This document shows, in pieces, positions 22,012-29,067 of a DNA stretch of 35,774 bases. The stretch lies in IMG/VR virus record IMGVR_UViG_3300020169_000050, positions 1-35,774 of that record, one strand, 5' to 3'. Position 1 is the stretch's first letter, and the number at the start of each line of letters is the position of its first letter. This stretch comes from a virus. Below the pieces are notes generated by a model that had not been told where the DNA came from, ran no database searches, and worked only from the letters and a program-made list of their open reading frames with translations. The position numbers and the translations under genes were made by a program.

Positions 22012-22305
22012 TTACTTTGAGTATTGTTCTGCGAATCCTCCGCTATAGTCTCGTTCTTCTTTGATTTCTCCATCTTGCTGGAGTCCTTTGATAAGTTGTT
22101 CGAGTTTTTCTCTTTCAACAATAAGTTCTTTTGCGTCTACCGCTGTCTGCTTTATAGATTGCAGTTCTGCTTTACGTTGAGAACCGCTAAGTTCTTGGTC
22201 TACAGGCTTTTGTATTTCCTGTATCATGTTCTCTATAGCAATCTGCATAGCCTGCATTAGACGTACAGCGGTATCTATGTTGTTATACTTCTTCGATCTT
22301 GCCAT
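22012..22305 (-). CDS. Small coiled-coil protein upstream of terL, 97 aa
   Basis: The protein is almost entirely helical (NNIDTAVRLMQAMQIAIENM, then QRKAELQSIKQTAVDAKELI and VEREKLEQLIKGLQQ) with a charged C-terminus. It overlaps the end of the GroES-like gene by 23 bases and precedes terL. Small helical proteins in this position are often terminase small subunits, but there is no clear DNA-binding helix-turn-helix, so that role is only a possibility. Confidence 0.65.
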   Translation of the reverse strand: MARSKKYNNIDTAVRLMQAMQIAIENMIQEIQKPVDQELSGSQRKAELQSIKQTAVDAKELIVEREKLEQLIKGLQQDGEIKEERDYSGGFAEQYSK

Positions 22306-22939
22306 GAATTGATTGTAAATACGTTCTCCATAACTTCTCTCCGTTTACCTCCATCTCATAGGATGAGTTCTTTCTGATCAGAACTTTGTCTCCGGGACTC
22401 AATTCGAGTTCCTTTAACTTAGGTGAAGACCATCTTATGTATCCTTTCTTTTCTTTAGGGGGATTCGCCTTTGGTATGAGTTCAATGATATCGCTCTTTA
22501 TTGTTTCCTCTTGCTCTTCCTCTGGCTCTGGAGTTATAAATATCCAGTCACTAATCAACTCTATCTCTCCTGTGTCCTGGCATTTATACGCGTAGGCTTG
22601 ACAGGATATAGGGTCTAGGTTACCTCCATAGTGTACAACGTATACGTCGTCGTCTGGGTCTATGAATTGACCACGCTTCTTGGTTTCTTCTAACTGAACT
22701 GTTTCCTCGTTCATCATCATGTGATTACCACCAAGCACAACGTGGTGATGGAAATACATGGTGTCTCCTACTTTAACATTGGTATCAAACTTGGCTGGTA
22801 GAGCAACCACCTCGCCTTCCATGGTTCTGTGTTTGAACTCATCAAACTTGGTGTCGAGATATATTTCTTCACCGTTGACCTCCATGGTGTCCTTAGTTAC
22901 TTTAGGTACACGTACTAAAAAGTGATAGAGGGATTTCAT
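22283..22939 (-). CDS. GroES-like co-chaperonin-fold protein, 218 aa
   Basis: I start at MKSLYHFLVRVPK (ATG 22939-22937), which overlaps the oxygenase stop as ATGA. The N-terminal part has the GroES order: FLVRVPKV, then EGEVVALPAKF (41-51) and VKVGDTMYFHHHVV (55-68). The C-terminal part repeats GroES features: LSPGDKVLIRKNSSYEMEVN (180-199) and EKLWRTYLQSIHGKI. A disordered acidic linker (EPEEEQEETIKSD) lies between. Phages such as T4 encode GroES analogues to fold their capsid protein with host GroEL; a similar role in folding capsid or the very large fibre is possible. The family match is by eye. GroES is about 97 residues, so this protein would be an enlarged or two-part version. Confidence 0.6.
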   Translation of the reverse strand: MKSLYHFLVRVPKVTKDTMEVNGEEIYLDTKFDEFKHRTMEGEVVALPAKFDTNVKVGDTMYFHHHVVLGGNHMMMNEETVQLEETKKRGQFIDPDDDVYVVHYGGNLDPISCQAYAYKCQDTGEIELISDWIFITPEPEEEQEETIKSDIIELIPKANPPKEKKGYIRWSSPKLKELELSPGDKVLIRKNSSYEMEVNGEKLWRTYLQSIHGKIEEV

Positions 22940-23484
22940 TCCTCCTTGAGTTCTCCTGTTGGTTTCGTGTCCCAAAGGTTGATTGCAATAGCAGATCTGG
23001 TGCCTCGTGTTACCTCTGTAACTCTGTGGTGTGTTCCTCCTGCATCAAATATGATTAGCCTGTTGTGTTTTGCACGTATGCGCTCCGGCTGTTTCTCTGG
23101 GCCATTAGAGAACACCTCAAGGTATCCTCCGTCGATATCCATCTCTACAGGGTAGAATACAGTACCTACAATCGGAGACGAAATTTCCCCAGTGCTTTTC
23201 CAGAGTGCCTCATCTTTATCCAGGTGCATACCAAGACTTGCATTAGGCATGCCTTCTCCGAACTGACCTGTCCAATACTCAAAGCCGTCTAGGTTTACTG
23301 AAGGGTATACTGGATAGTCTCTCCAGATATAAGAGATTAGTTGTTTTTTGATAGTATCGTCTGATGAGTTCCACCATCCGTTCCACCAGTGATAAGATCC
23401 GTTATCTCCAAAGAGGTAGTCTTTGTTATCCTCTAGTTGTTTGATAAAGGAAGGGTCTTTGATAAAGTTGTCAATTACAATCAT
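22936..23484 (-). CDS. 2OG-Fe(II) oxygenase, prolyl-4-hydroxylase-like fold, 182 aa
   Basis: Iron ligands are visible as H87-x-D89 in LGMHLDKDEALW and a distal histidine (H152 or H153) in FDAGGTHHRVTEV. An arginine in TRGTRSAIAINLW (R160 or R163) fits 2-oxoglutarate binding. DIDGGYLEVFSNG provides the GG turn seen between those motifs in P4H-type enzymes. It overlaps genes on both sides by four bases (ATGA), so it belongs to the late operon containing terminase. The substrate is unknown; possibilities include the collagen fibre, another virion protein or a host protein. It is the third predicted oxygenase of this fold in the window. Confidence 0.75.
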   Translation of the reverse strand: MIVIDNFIKDPSFIKQLEDNKDYLFGDNGSYHWWNGWWNSSDDTIKKQLISYIWRDYPVYPSVNLDGFEYWTGQFGEGMPNASLGMHLDKDEALWKSTGEISSPIVGTVFYPVEMDIDGGYLEVFSNGPEKQPERIRAKHNRLIIFDAGGTHHRVTEVTRGTRSAIAINLWDTKPTGELKEE

Positions 23485-23720
23485 ATGAATTCGCAGTCAT
23501 GTTCAATTAATACGGGCATGTTATCTACGGTCTTCCAAAGCATCGTTCCCTCGTCTTTGTTGTAGATGTATACAAGGTAACGCCTTATTCCGTATTTAAC
23601 AAAACATCTTTCGTCCTGTATGATTGAATCAATAATTGAATCGCCTGCTCTTTGGCCCACATAATAAGCCATAGCATCTTTCGGGTTAGTCCCGATGATG
23701 ATTTTTCTAATAAGTTCCAT
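23481..23720 (-). CDS. Hypothetical protein, 79 aa
   Basis: A small mixed alpha/beta protein: MELIRKIIIGTNPKDAMAYY, then RCFVKYGIRRYLVYIYNKDE and a C-terminal DNMPVLIEHDCEFI. Its stop overlaps the next ATG (ATGA). I do not recognise a family. The conserved operon spacing supports its being real. Confidence 0.6.
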   Translation of the reverse strand: MELIRKIIIGTNPKDAMAYYVGQRAGDSIIDSIIQDERCFVKYGIRRYLVYIYNKDEGTMLWKTVDNMPVLIEHDCEFI

Positions 23721-23721
23721 T

Positions 23722-24024
23722 CTATTTATTTAGCCAGTAGTCTATTGTGCTTGAATCACCCTCATCCTCTTCATTGTTGATGTGTGTGTCAAAAACTTCG
23801 CCTACAGTTTCTATCATTAAATCGTATTCGTCTGGTGTAGCCATGTGCATCCCGGTCATCATCTCGTACTTCTCATCATCCTGATCCGACTCTGGCACAA
23901 AGATTCCAAAGCAATACATAGATAGGTACCGCTTCTTTCCTCCATACACTTCCATTATATCTTCTATCTCCTCTAGTTTAAGTCTTATGAGTTGAAATGC
24001 TAATGTTCTCTGCTTATGGTTCAT
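23722..24024 (-). CDS. Hypothetical acidic protein, 100 aa
   Basis: The N-terminal half is helical (QRTLAFQLIRLKLEEIEDIM), followed by KKRYLSMYCFGIFVPESDQD and a strongly acidic C-terminus (NNEEDEGDSSTIDYWLNK). The ATG overlaps the stop of the fibre-like gene (TAATG). No family is recognised. Acidic small proteins between fibre and packaging genes can be assembly chaperones, but nothing in the sequence proves this. Confidence 0.6.
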   Translation of the reverse strand: MNHKQRTLAFQLIRLKLEEIEDIMEVYGGKKRYLSMYCFGIFVPESDQDDEKYEMMTGMHMATPDEYDLMIETVGEVFDTHINNEEDEGDSSTIDYWLNK

Positions 24025-24998
24025 TAGAAAGAGGTGTTTGTTCCTAAAAATCTTACTTCAAGATGTGAGTTGTCAGCGCTGTAGGTTACCCCGCTGCTTC
24101 CTGCAGATCCTCTGAGTTGTAGCCTATACCCTGCTGCTCCATCGCTGTACCATAATACATTGAACTCCAAGTGATAAGTCTCACTATTCTTTACAGTTCT
24201 AAAGGTTTCTGCAATTGCTGAACCAGCACTATAGTCATAGATATCGAAAGTAACATCTGTGTTTGCTGTAGAGTCCACCTCTATAGATGCGGTCAACTGA
24301 AAGAATCCTTGCTTCTCGTTGATTAAGATATTATCTCTAGGGTCAGCAATACCGCTTTCTGGTATGCTCAGATAATCATTGGCGTCTCCAAAGATTACTG
24401 ATGATGTTGCTGCTGTTACTGATCCTGTCGCGCTAGAGTCTCCAAATATTTCTGCGAACTGCACTACCGGTGTCTGGCTACCCGTGGCTAAATTACCGCT
24501 GTTTTGTGGTCTTGCATATAAAGTTTGTAGACCCGTGCCAACTACTTGATTAGAGACTGAGTTCACTAGGTCTACCTGCTCTATGTATTTATAGGCACTA
24601 GCAGTTTCATCCCAGATTAAGTACTTGTCTGCATTAGCGGGAGATGTAATCTGCCCTAAGTTTCCTGCATCCTGTAGTTCAACCGTGCTCCCTGTTGCTG
24701 ACAGAGGGGTATTCGCTGTAATAGATGCGGTTCCAATTGGGTTTGTATTGAGGTCACGGGTAACTACTACTCCAGATGTACTAAGCATAAGCGCCTTGGT
24801 AATACTGGTAGAGGTAGATGGTGTTCCTGTTATCTTTAATTCACCCGTAGTCTCGAGTGTGTCGGTAGAAAGTTTAAGCGCACTGTTGTTTCCCGCCCCG
24901 TCTTCTACTACTTGTTCTGTTGCTGAAAGTTGCGCTGACTCAAGTTTGAGTAACTTGTCAAACGTATCCTTTATTTTATTTCCACTAAGTGATGCCAT
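24024..24998 (-). CDS. Fibre-like virion protein with C-terminal jelly-roll-like domain, 324 aa
   Basis: I start at MASLSGNKIKDTFDKLLKLE (ATG 24998-24996). The longer frame back to 25154 overlaps the divergent plus-strand gene and a promoter. The N-terminus is a short helix, followed by LKLSTDTLETTGELKITGTP and a Ser/Thr/Gly-rich stretch typical of phage fibre shafts that carry predicted beta repeats. The last 120 residues (GFFQLTASIEVDSTANTDVT, TYHLEFNVLWYSDGAAGYRL) have the strand spacing of a C1q/TNF-like jelly roll. It is the first gene of the operon leading to terminase. A head fibre or receptor-binding fibre is the likely role, inferred from composition. Confidence 0.7.
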   Translation of the reverse strand: MASLSGNKIKDTFDKLLKLESAQLSATEQVVEDGAGNNSALKLSTDTLETTGELKITGTPSTSTSITKALMLSTSGVVVTRDLNTNPIGTASITANTPLSATGSTVELQDAGNLGQITSPANADKYLIWDETASAYKYIEQVDLVNSVSNQVVGTGLQTLYARPQNSGNLATGSQTPVVQFAEIFGDSSATGSVTAATSSVIFGDANDYLSIPESGIADPRDNILINEKQGFFQLTASIEVDSTANTDVTFDIYDYSAGSAIAETFRTVKNSETYHLEFNVLWYSDGAAGYRLQLRGSAGSSGVTYSADNSHLEVRFLGTNTSF

Positions 24999-25016
24999 AG
25001 TATTACTTTTACCTAA

Positions 25017-25024
25017 CAAAGATA
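25017..25024 (-). promoter_or_regulatory. -7 element TATCTTTG for fibre/terminase operon
   Basis: TATCTTTG on the minus strand matches TAnnTTTG, 18 bases before the fibre ATG. It rules out the upstream-extended start for that gene. Confidence 0.5.
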
Positions 25025-25029
25025 CTGAT

Positions 25030-25491
25030 ATGCCCAAAAGTACTGTAAGCCGAAAGAAGAAGTTTAGAGAGTTCTCTAAGATTGAGAAGAAGTATATCCA
25101 GGAGAACGGTATGAAGAACCTACACTTCCTGTACCTGGACGCCAAGCAGAACATGGATCTGGGAAAGGCTGAGGTGGATTTGCTTTTCTTTATCTATGAC
25201 CTGGAGTTCTGGACGATAGCGTATGTTTCAGAGACTATGAATAGAAGTCACAAGAAGTTAGCGGACAGATACGTGTATCCGTTAATGAAGAAGGGGTGGA
25301 TATATAAGCACTTTGATAAACTCACGCCTAGTCAGAACATGGAAGACCATTTCTTTAGAGATGAAACTAAGATGAACTACAAGGTGCGGTATGCTATTAC
25401 ACAGAAGGGCAGGTTATATGTAGCGCGCATGTATAGAAAGATGAGGGGCGAAGAACCTTTTAACTACGAGCCTTACGAGCCGCTTCCATAG
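25030..25491 (+). CDS. Winged-helix (MarR-like) protein, 153 aa
   Basis: I start at MPKSTVSRKKKFREFSKIEK (ATG 25030). After a basic N-terminus, AEVDLLFFIYDLEFWTIAYV is followed by NRSHKKLADRYVYPLMKKGW, then IYKHFDK and NYKVRYAITQKGRLYVARMY. This is the order of a winged helix-turn-helix: helix, recognition helix, wing strand, and an ITxKGRxYV segment as in MarR/PadR-type regulators. It is alone on the plus strand between two minus-strand operons and divergent from the fibre gene. It may be a transcription regulator of late genes or a DNA-binding structural protein. The fold is assigned by pattern only. The 3' end overlaps a convergent gene by 32 bases. Confidence 0.65.
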   Translation: MPKSTVSRKKKFREFSKIEKKYIQENGMKNLHFLYLDAKQNMDLGKAEVDLLFFIYDLEFWTIAYVSETMNRSHKKLADRYVYPLMKKGWIYKHFDKLTPSQNMEDHFFRDETKMNYKVRYAITQKGRLYVARMYRKMRGEEPFNYEPYEPLP

Positions 25492-25666
25492 CAGGAGTGC
25501 TCTTTCCTTTGTCATGTGTAACTAAACGGAAGGGTGCTTCTGGTGATGCTCCCTTGTGTGGTTTGTAGTCACCCTTCATTAGAAAGTGACGACCACCCTC
25601 TGTCATCCAGTGGTATCCCTCTGGTGCTTTTACCTTAACGCTCTTGTTAGTCTTCTTTAGTTTCAT
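25460..25666 (-). CDS. Small basic phage protein, 68 aa
   Basis: I start at MKLKKTNKSVKVKAPEGYHW (ATG 25666-25664), overlapping the end of the 317-aa gene by 20 bases. The signature APEGYHWMTEGGRHFLMKGD followed by KPHKGASPEA is one I recall from small proteins of uncultured marine phages. It is basic and short. Its function is unknown; composition hints at nucleic-acid or capsid-interior binding. Confidence 0.65.
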   Translation of the reverse strand: MKLKKTNKSVKVKAPEGYHWMTEGGRHFLMKGDYKPHKGASPEAPFRLVTHDKGKSTPAMEAARKARS

Positions 25667-26600
25667 TTCTGTATTTCTTTTTAGAACCTCGACCTTCTTC
25701 ATCTAAGTATGTAATGGAACCGTCTGGGTTTTCTTTGTAGTACAATCTACCATAAATCTCTGGGGATGTAACACCTATTTCTGATTGTAACTTCTTTGTA
25801 TTTATATGACTCCAAATGCCCGTGTCTCGGTCAAGTGGGTCGAGATCCCACTTGTCATAATAACTTATGTACTTTCCTTTGTCGTCTTCACCGAGGTCTA
25901 TTGTAAAATTACCCAGAGTTTCCCCATACATATTGTTGTAGTCGTCTCCTCGTCCTATAAAAGACTCATCCCCTGGGTATGCAATAGGATTTCTCATACC
26001 ATACCCATTAGGTTTACGGCGGCGTAAGAAATTCATGCCTGCTTCTCTGGTTAAAGAATTGATGTTTTCATCACTTCTTAGCATGGCAATATACTTGTTC
26101 TGATACTTTACACCCTCCCCTGTCTTTAGGAACTGAGGTATAGTTTGCATGTTGCGTTTGTGGTCAAATTTGGCCTTTATGTTTTCCTCAGTTACAGGAG
26201 AACTAAAGTAGGTTGCTGATGAATCTGATGAGTCAGAAGGACGGTATCGTGAAGTTTGAATTGCACCAATCGCTGTATCGCGTACAGGCTGACCCATCGC
26301 TATATCCAACAAGGCTTGTCGCTCTTTCAGTGATTCTCCAGATCTTGCAAATGAATTTTCTGGTTCTTTTTTATTACGAAGTACAGCATCCGATACTCTC
26401 TTAACTGCATTTTCGTAAGAATAGGGATTGATGTTTCGCGCTATCCGTTGGCGTATACCTTTAAATAATCCTTTAGGCTTGAACTTAGGTGCTACAACAT
26501 CTACTTCATCCATCATCATAGGCTCTCCTACAGGGCTTCCTTCTCTGTACTTCTTCTTCCTGTTGATGGGTTTCTTTGTATTTGTCCTATATCGATTCAT
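25647..26600 (-). CDS. Phage structural-block protein, 317 aa, unknown
   Basis: The protein begins with a basic region (MNRYRTNTKKPINRKKKYRE), then GEPMMMDEVDVVAPKFKPKG, a helical middle, and a C-terminal module with LGNFTIDLGEDDKGKYISYY, DKWDLDPLDRD and TSPEIYGRLYYKENPDGSI. The C-terminal pattern (a polar strand, GxYISYYDxWD, then IYGRLYY) is one I recall in several uncharacterised proteins of Bacteroidetes phages. The ATG overlaps the stop of a 44-aa gene (ATGA). Similar KYRxG and DxVxVV motifs occur in the 248-aa protein at 6494-7240. Function is unknown; a minor virion protein is likely. Confidence 0.65.
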   Translation of the reverse strand: MNRYRTNTKKPINRKKKYREGSPVGEPMMMDEVDVVAPKFKPKGLFKGIRQRIARNINPYSYENAVKRVSDAVLRNKKEPENSFARSGESLKERQALLDIAMGQPVRDTAIGAIQTSRYRPSDSSDSSATYFSSPVTEENIKAKFDHKRNMQTIPQFLKTGEGVKYQNKYIAMLRSDENINSLTREAGMNFLRRRKPNGYGMRNPIAYPGDESFIGRGDDYNNMYGETLGNFTIDLGEDDKGKYISYYDKWDLDPLDRDTGIWSHINTKKLQSEIGVTSPEIYGRLYYKENPDGSITYLDEEGRGSKKKYRNETKED

Positions 26601-26731
26601 TTCTTCTTACGTTTACGGAACGGGAACGGGGGTTTGAACTCCTTGATTCTTCCCTCTGGTAGTTTGTCTACATCGACACCACGCACCTTGGTCTTCTTCT
26701 TTTTCTTAGGATCTCCTGCTCTATACTTCAT
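26597..26731 (-). CDS. Very small basic protein, 44 aa
   Basis: The frame from ATG 26731-26729 encodes MKYRAGDPKKKKKTKVRGVD, then VDKLPEGRIKEFKPPFPFRK and a lysine-rich end. Its TGA overlaps the ATG of the 317-aa gene. A TATATTTG element ends four bases upstream, so the transcript may be leaderless. It is about one-third Lys/Arg. It carries the same K-Y-R-x-G tag as three other proteins here. The coupling and promoter support it being a gene. Confidence 0.6.
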   Translation of the reverse strand: MKYRAGDPKKKKKTKVRGVDVDKLPEGRIKEFKPPFPFRKRKKK

Positions 26732-26735
26732 GTTA

Positions 26736-26752
26736 CAAATATACTATCTTTG
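26736..26752. promoter_or_regulatory. Back-to-back divergent -7 elements
   Basis: CAAATATA-C-TATCTTTG contains TATATTTG on the minus strand (26743-26736) and TATCTTTG on the plus strand (26745-26752), one base apart. The respective ATGs lie four and five bases beyond each element. Confidence 0.55.
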
Positions 26753-26757
26753 GAATT

Positions 26758-27210
26758 ATGGAACTACGTGTAATAAGAATGTACAGCCAAGACGACTTCA
26801 CTCTTGGAGCACTGTACTCAGAAAGTAAAGAAGGAAGGGAATTCCTCTGTTATACATTAGAGGACGAGCATCGTGATGAGAAGGTAATGGGTGAAACCAG
26901 GATCCCAGCAGGGACATATCGCATCACCCTGCGTACCGTAGGTGGTCACCATAATAGATACTCAGACAAGTTCCCTAATATGCATAAGGGTATGTTATGG
27001 GTACGCGACGTACCAGGGTTTGAATACATACTAATCCATATTGGAAACACAGATGAGCATACAGCGGGGTGTCTATTGGTGGGTAACTCATCAGACATGA
27101 AGGGGTTTGTTGGAAAGAGTACCTATGCATACCAACACATGTATCCCAAGGTAGCCAACGAACTGCTTGATGGCAGAGATGTTTGGATTACATACGAGGA
27201 CTTTGCATAA
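26758..27210 (+). CDS. DUF5675-like protein, 150 aa, possibly lysis-related
   Basis: The order FTLGALYSESKEGREFLCYT, LEDEHRD, MGETRIPAGTYRI, VPGFEYILIHIGNTDEHTAG and CLLVGN matches the DUF5675 family as I know it: short phage and bacterial proteins with an invariant GxTRIPAGxY and IHxGNxxxxTxGCxLVG, the latter reminiscent of L,D-transpeptidase-like folds with a catalytic Cys after His. The conserved His (in ILIHIGN) and Cys (in AGCLLVG) are present. A cell-wall or lysis role is often proposed for this family but not proven here. It has its own divergent promoter and a terminator downstream. Confidence 0.75.
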   Translation: MELRVIRMYSQDDFTLGALYSESKEGREFLCYTLEDEHRDEKVMGETRIPAGTYRITLRTVGGHHNRYSDKFPNMHKGMLWVRDVPGFEYILIHIGNTDEHTAGCLLVGNSSDMKGFVGKSTYAYQHMYPKVANELLDGRDVWITYEDFA

Positions 27211-27433
27211 TTGGGTATTTACTACTATTGACTTTATCATTTTTTTCTTGTACCTTCATCCCGTCTTAAAGACGTACTGGGACACAATAGTTCTTTATCC
27301 ATAGCATCAGCGTCAATGGATACTGAACGGCTCAAGAAGAAACTCAGACATACTACGTCGGAATAAAGTTTTCAAAGGGCCCCTAATTTGCTCAAATTTT
27401 TCGCATGCTTCGCGTATCACAGCGACAAGAAAT

Positions 27434-27463
27434 ACCCTCCGTTTATCGGGGGGTGTTTTGTTA
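27434..27463 (+). terminator. Terminator downstream of the DUF5675-like gene
   Basis: ACCCTCCG and CGGGGGGT form an eight-pair stem (one T-G pair) with a TTTAT loop, followed by GTTTTGTT. It lies 220 bases after the stop codon, leaving a long transcribed 3' tail. Confidence 0.65.
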
Positions 27464-27969
27464 TAGGGGTATCAATTCGGCACATCAGTTGAAACAACAC
27501 GGGCCATTACTCCTGATCCGTAAAAATTGCTGAGAAATGTTTCTGGTGGGGATAATATATTATATGGACGCCAGCGCGCGCGCACCCGAACGCATCCGCA
27601 CGAACGGGGGGGAGTGCATACAGGCGAACACGCGCACAGGTTTGGGCGTTTGTGCACGAGCACGAGCGCACCTACGCGAGCACGTACGTACACCGGCACG
27701 CCTATGTGCACACACGTAGCACACACACGCCCCCATAGGTGCACCGCACAGCCCCCACCCGCCCCCCGTACATATGAGGGGGGGAACAAATCACGCCCAC
27801 ACACAATCCCACAAGAGAACCACAACCCCACGCCCCACCATTGGAGGCACACTGACCACCCCAAGAGAACGCCTAAAGAATCCAATCCCGACAACAATAC
27901 CAACACACCACCCAAGAGGAGAAACCCCCTTAGAACGGCTTAAAATAACCTCGCGTATATGTGTAACGC

Positions 27970-28047
27970 ATGCGCCCATATATGTGCACGCTCGCGCAGG
28001 TCTGAGCGCGCCTGATCCCCTCGCGCACCTGGTCGCATTATGCGCCC
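27970..28047 (+). repeat. Copy A of short non-coding repeats
   Basis: ATGCGCCCATA...CACGCTCG at 27970-27994 and GCATTATGCGCCC at 28035-28047 recur near 29068-29115 in the opposite order. Confidence 0.6.
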
Positions 28048-28075
28048 GCGCAACTGTTGTTTTTTCATTTGTCCC

Positions 28076-28102
28076 AAAAAAAAACCCCGCTCAATGGCGG
28101 GG
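28076..28102 (-). terminator. Strong terminator after the 141-aa gene
   Basis: On the minus strand CCCCGC/GCGGGG pairs around a six-base loop and is followed by nine T. It lies 24 bases beyond the stop of the 141-aa gene. Confidence 0.9.
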
Positions 28103-28125
28103 CTTCGTGTGTGCATCATGTAGGC

Positions 28126-28551
28126 TCAGTCCATGTGTTCCGTGTACACCTGTAAGTGTGAGCCTTCATCGATAACTTCAAATGTAGGGCTGTAAATCGA
28201 ACGAGTGGCCATTTCCACCTCATCAGTGAGTATAGTTCCAATCAGTTCACAAACAACTTCCATTCGTGTATCATGTCCATGTGCAAAGTCGCAGTACGAG
28301 TACACAAGGCTCATGTGACATAGGTGTTCATGTGTCACCTTGCACACATCATGCACAAGGTCGAGCGTGTCAGCAACTTCATTGACAATTTCAATCAGTT
28401 TAACAATCGGTAGGTGGTCTTTAGTAATTCCATTCACTTCGTGGTTCACAATCGAGTCGTACATGTACACTACGCAGTCACGCACTTGCTTGTCAAAGGC
28501 TTCCATGTCCCTACGTAGTAGTTCAATCGTTCTGTCGTTGTAATTTTTCAT
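28126..28551 (-). CDS. Hypothetical early protein, 141 aa
   Basis: A mostly helical, acidic protein: MKNYNDRTIELLRRDMEAFD, then IVKLIEIVNEVADTLDLVHD and VCKVTHEHLCHMSLVYSYCD, with several Cys and His but no regular zinc motif. It has its own direct-repeat promoter (28575-28621) and a strong terminator, so it is a single-gene unit on the minus strand at the edge of the early region. I recognise no family. Independent regulated expression suggests a role early in infection. Confidence 0.65.
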   Translation of the reverse strand: MKNYNDRTIELLRRDMEAFDKQVRDCVVYMYDSIVNHEVNGITKDHLPIVKLIEIVNEVADTLDLVHDVCKVTHEHLCHMSLVYSYCDFAHGHDTRMEVVCELIGTILTDEVEMATRSIYSPTFEVIDEGSHLQVYTEHMD

Positions 28552-28574
28552 CGTATTTTGTTTTGGTTACACCG

Positions 28575-28621
28575 CAAACATAGGGGGTATTTTCCGCAGT
28601 AAGTGTTAACGGCTTGTTAAA
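28575..28621 (-). promoter_or_regulatory. Direct-repeat promoter module 1
   Basis: On the minus strand: TTTAACA (28621-28615), four bases, GTTAACA (28610-28604), exactly 21 bases, then TATGTTTG (28582-28575) followed by CGG. The ATG of the 141-aa gene is 23 bases downstream. The repeats overlap the 3' end of the neighbouring 117-aa gene. Confidence 0.7.
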
Positions 28622-28970
28622 GTCTCGTGTGTATCATGCTATGCTCACCACGAATGTGACTGAGTATGTGCATCCGGACTAAGTCCTCATCTGTGTACCC
28701 ATGTTCCCAAGCCTTGAATTTCAACGAATCAATTTTACCCAAGTCGATACAAGAAAGGTTATCCACTACGCACAAACCTCTTAGAGGTTCGTGTGCATTA
28801 CATACTCTAACACCACCTCGCTTGTAGAAATCAAAGATTTCATTAACAATTATACTGTTTTCGGTTAAATGGTAGGGTTTTCTTTTGCGCCCTCGTATCT
28901 CAAGCACTTGCTCGCTCAAGCCTTTGGCTCGTGCTTTCAAATCTTTGATTTTTTGTAAATCCATTTTCAT
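28617..28970 (-). CDS. Hypothetical early protein, 117 aa
   Basis: I start at MKMDLQKIKDLKARAKGLSE (ATG 28970-28968), because the promoter -7 element at 29007-29000 puts the upstream in-frame ATG at 29006 outside the transcript. A second ATG two codons later is possible. The N-terminal helix is basic, followed by RGRKRKPYHLTENSIIVNEI and RGGVRVCNAHEPLRGLCVVD, then a helical C-terminus (DEDLVRMHILSHIRGEHSMI). No family is recognised. The start context TTGCCTTATGAA is shared with other early genes. Confidence 0.65.
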   Translation of the reverse strand: MKMDLQKIKDLKARAKGLSEQVLEIRGRKRKPYHLTENSIIVNEIFDFYKRGGVRVCNAHEPLRGLCVVDNLSCIDLGKIDSLKFKAWEHGYTDEDLVRMHILSHIRGEHSMIHTRL

Positions 28971-28999
28971 AAGGCAAATAATTTTGGTTATCAATACCA

Positions 29000-29046
29000 C
29001 AAACATAGGCCATCCAATCGCTGTAAAGTGTTAAAGCCTTGTTAAA
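29000..29046 (-). promoter_or_regulatory. Direct-repeat promoter module 2
   Basis: On the minus strand: TTTAACA (29046-29040), four bases, TTTAACA (29035-29029), exactly 21 bases, then TATGTTTG (29007-29000) followed by TGG. It drives the 117-aa gene. Confidence 0.75.
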
Positions 29047-29067
29047 GTGTGTTCCTATCTCACGTGT

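Larger units (their letters stand above)
27211..28075. other. Non-coding region with alternating purine-pyrimidine and C-rich tracts
   Basis: No convincing gene lies between 27211 and 28075. From about 27568 to 27745 and again from 27950 to 28050 the sequence is built of CG/CA/TG/TA alternation with repeated GTGCAC, GCGC and CACACA. From 27746 to 27940 the plus strand is very rich in C and A. CCCCCC and GGGGGG near 27763-27785 can pair around a ten-base loop. The open frames here translate to low-complexity sequence in several phases. Such regions can be origins, packaging sites or regulatory islands; none is proven. Confidence 0.6.

Noticed and set aside
24999-25154. Upstream extension of the fibre gene and, on the other strand, extension of the winged-helix gene back to 24625
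   Set aside because: The extensions overlap each other's coding region and a TATCTTTG promoter element; the short forms have sensible starts.
27763-27787. G-quadruplex on the minus strand and C6/G7 hairpin as a terminator
   Set aside because: Only three runs of at least three G are close together, so a three-layer quadruplex is not supported, and the hairpin has no T-run.
27472-27943. Overlapping 147-aa minus and 138-aa plus open frames
   Set aside because: Both translate low-complexity alternating DNA, lie in the same bases on opposite strands and have no recognisable protein pattern.
27774-28175. 133-aa plus-strand open frame
   Set aside because: It reads through the strong minus-strand terminator at 28076-28102 and into the 3' end of the 141-aa gene, and its composition is biased Pro/Thr/His.
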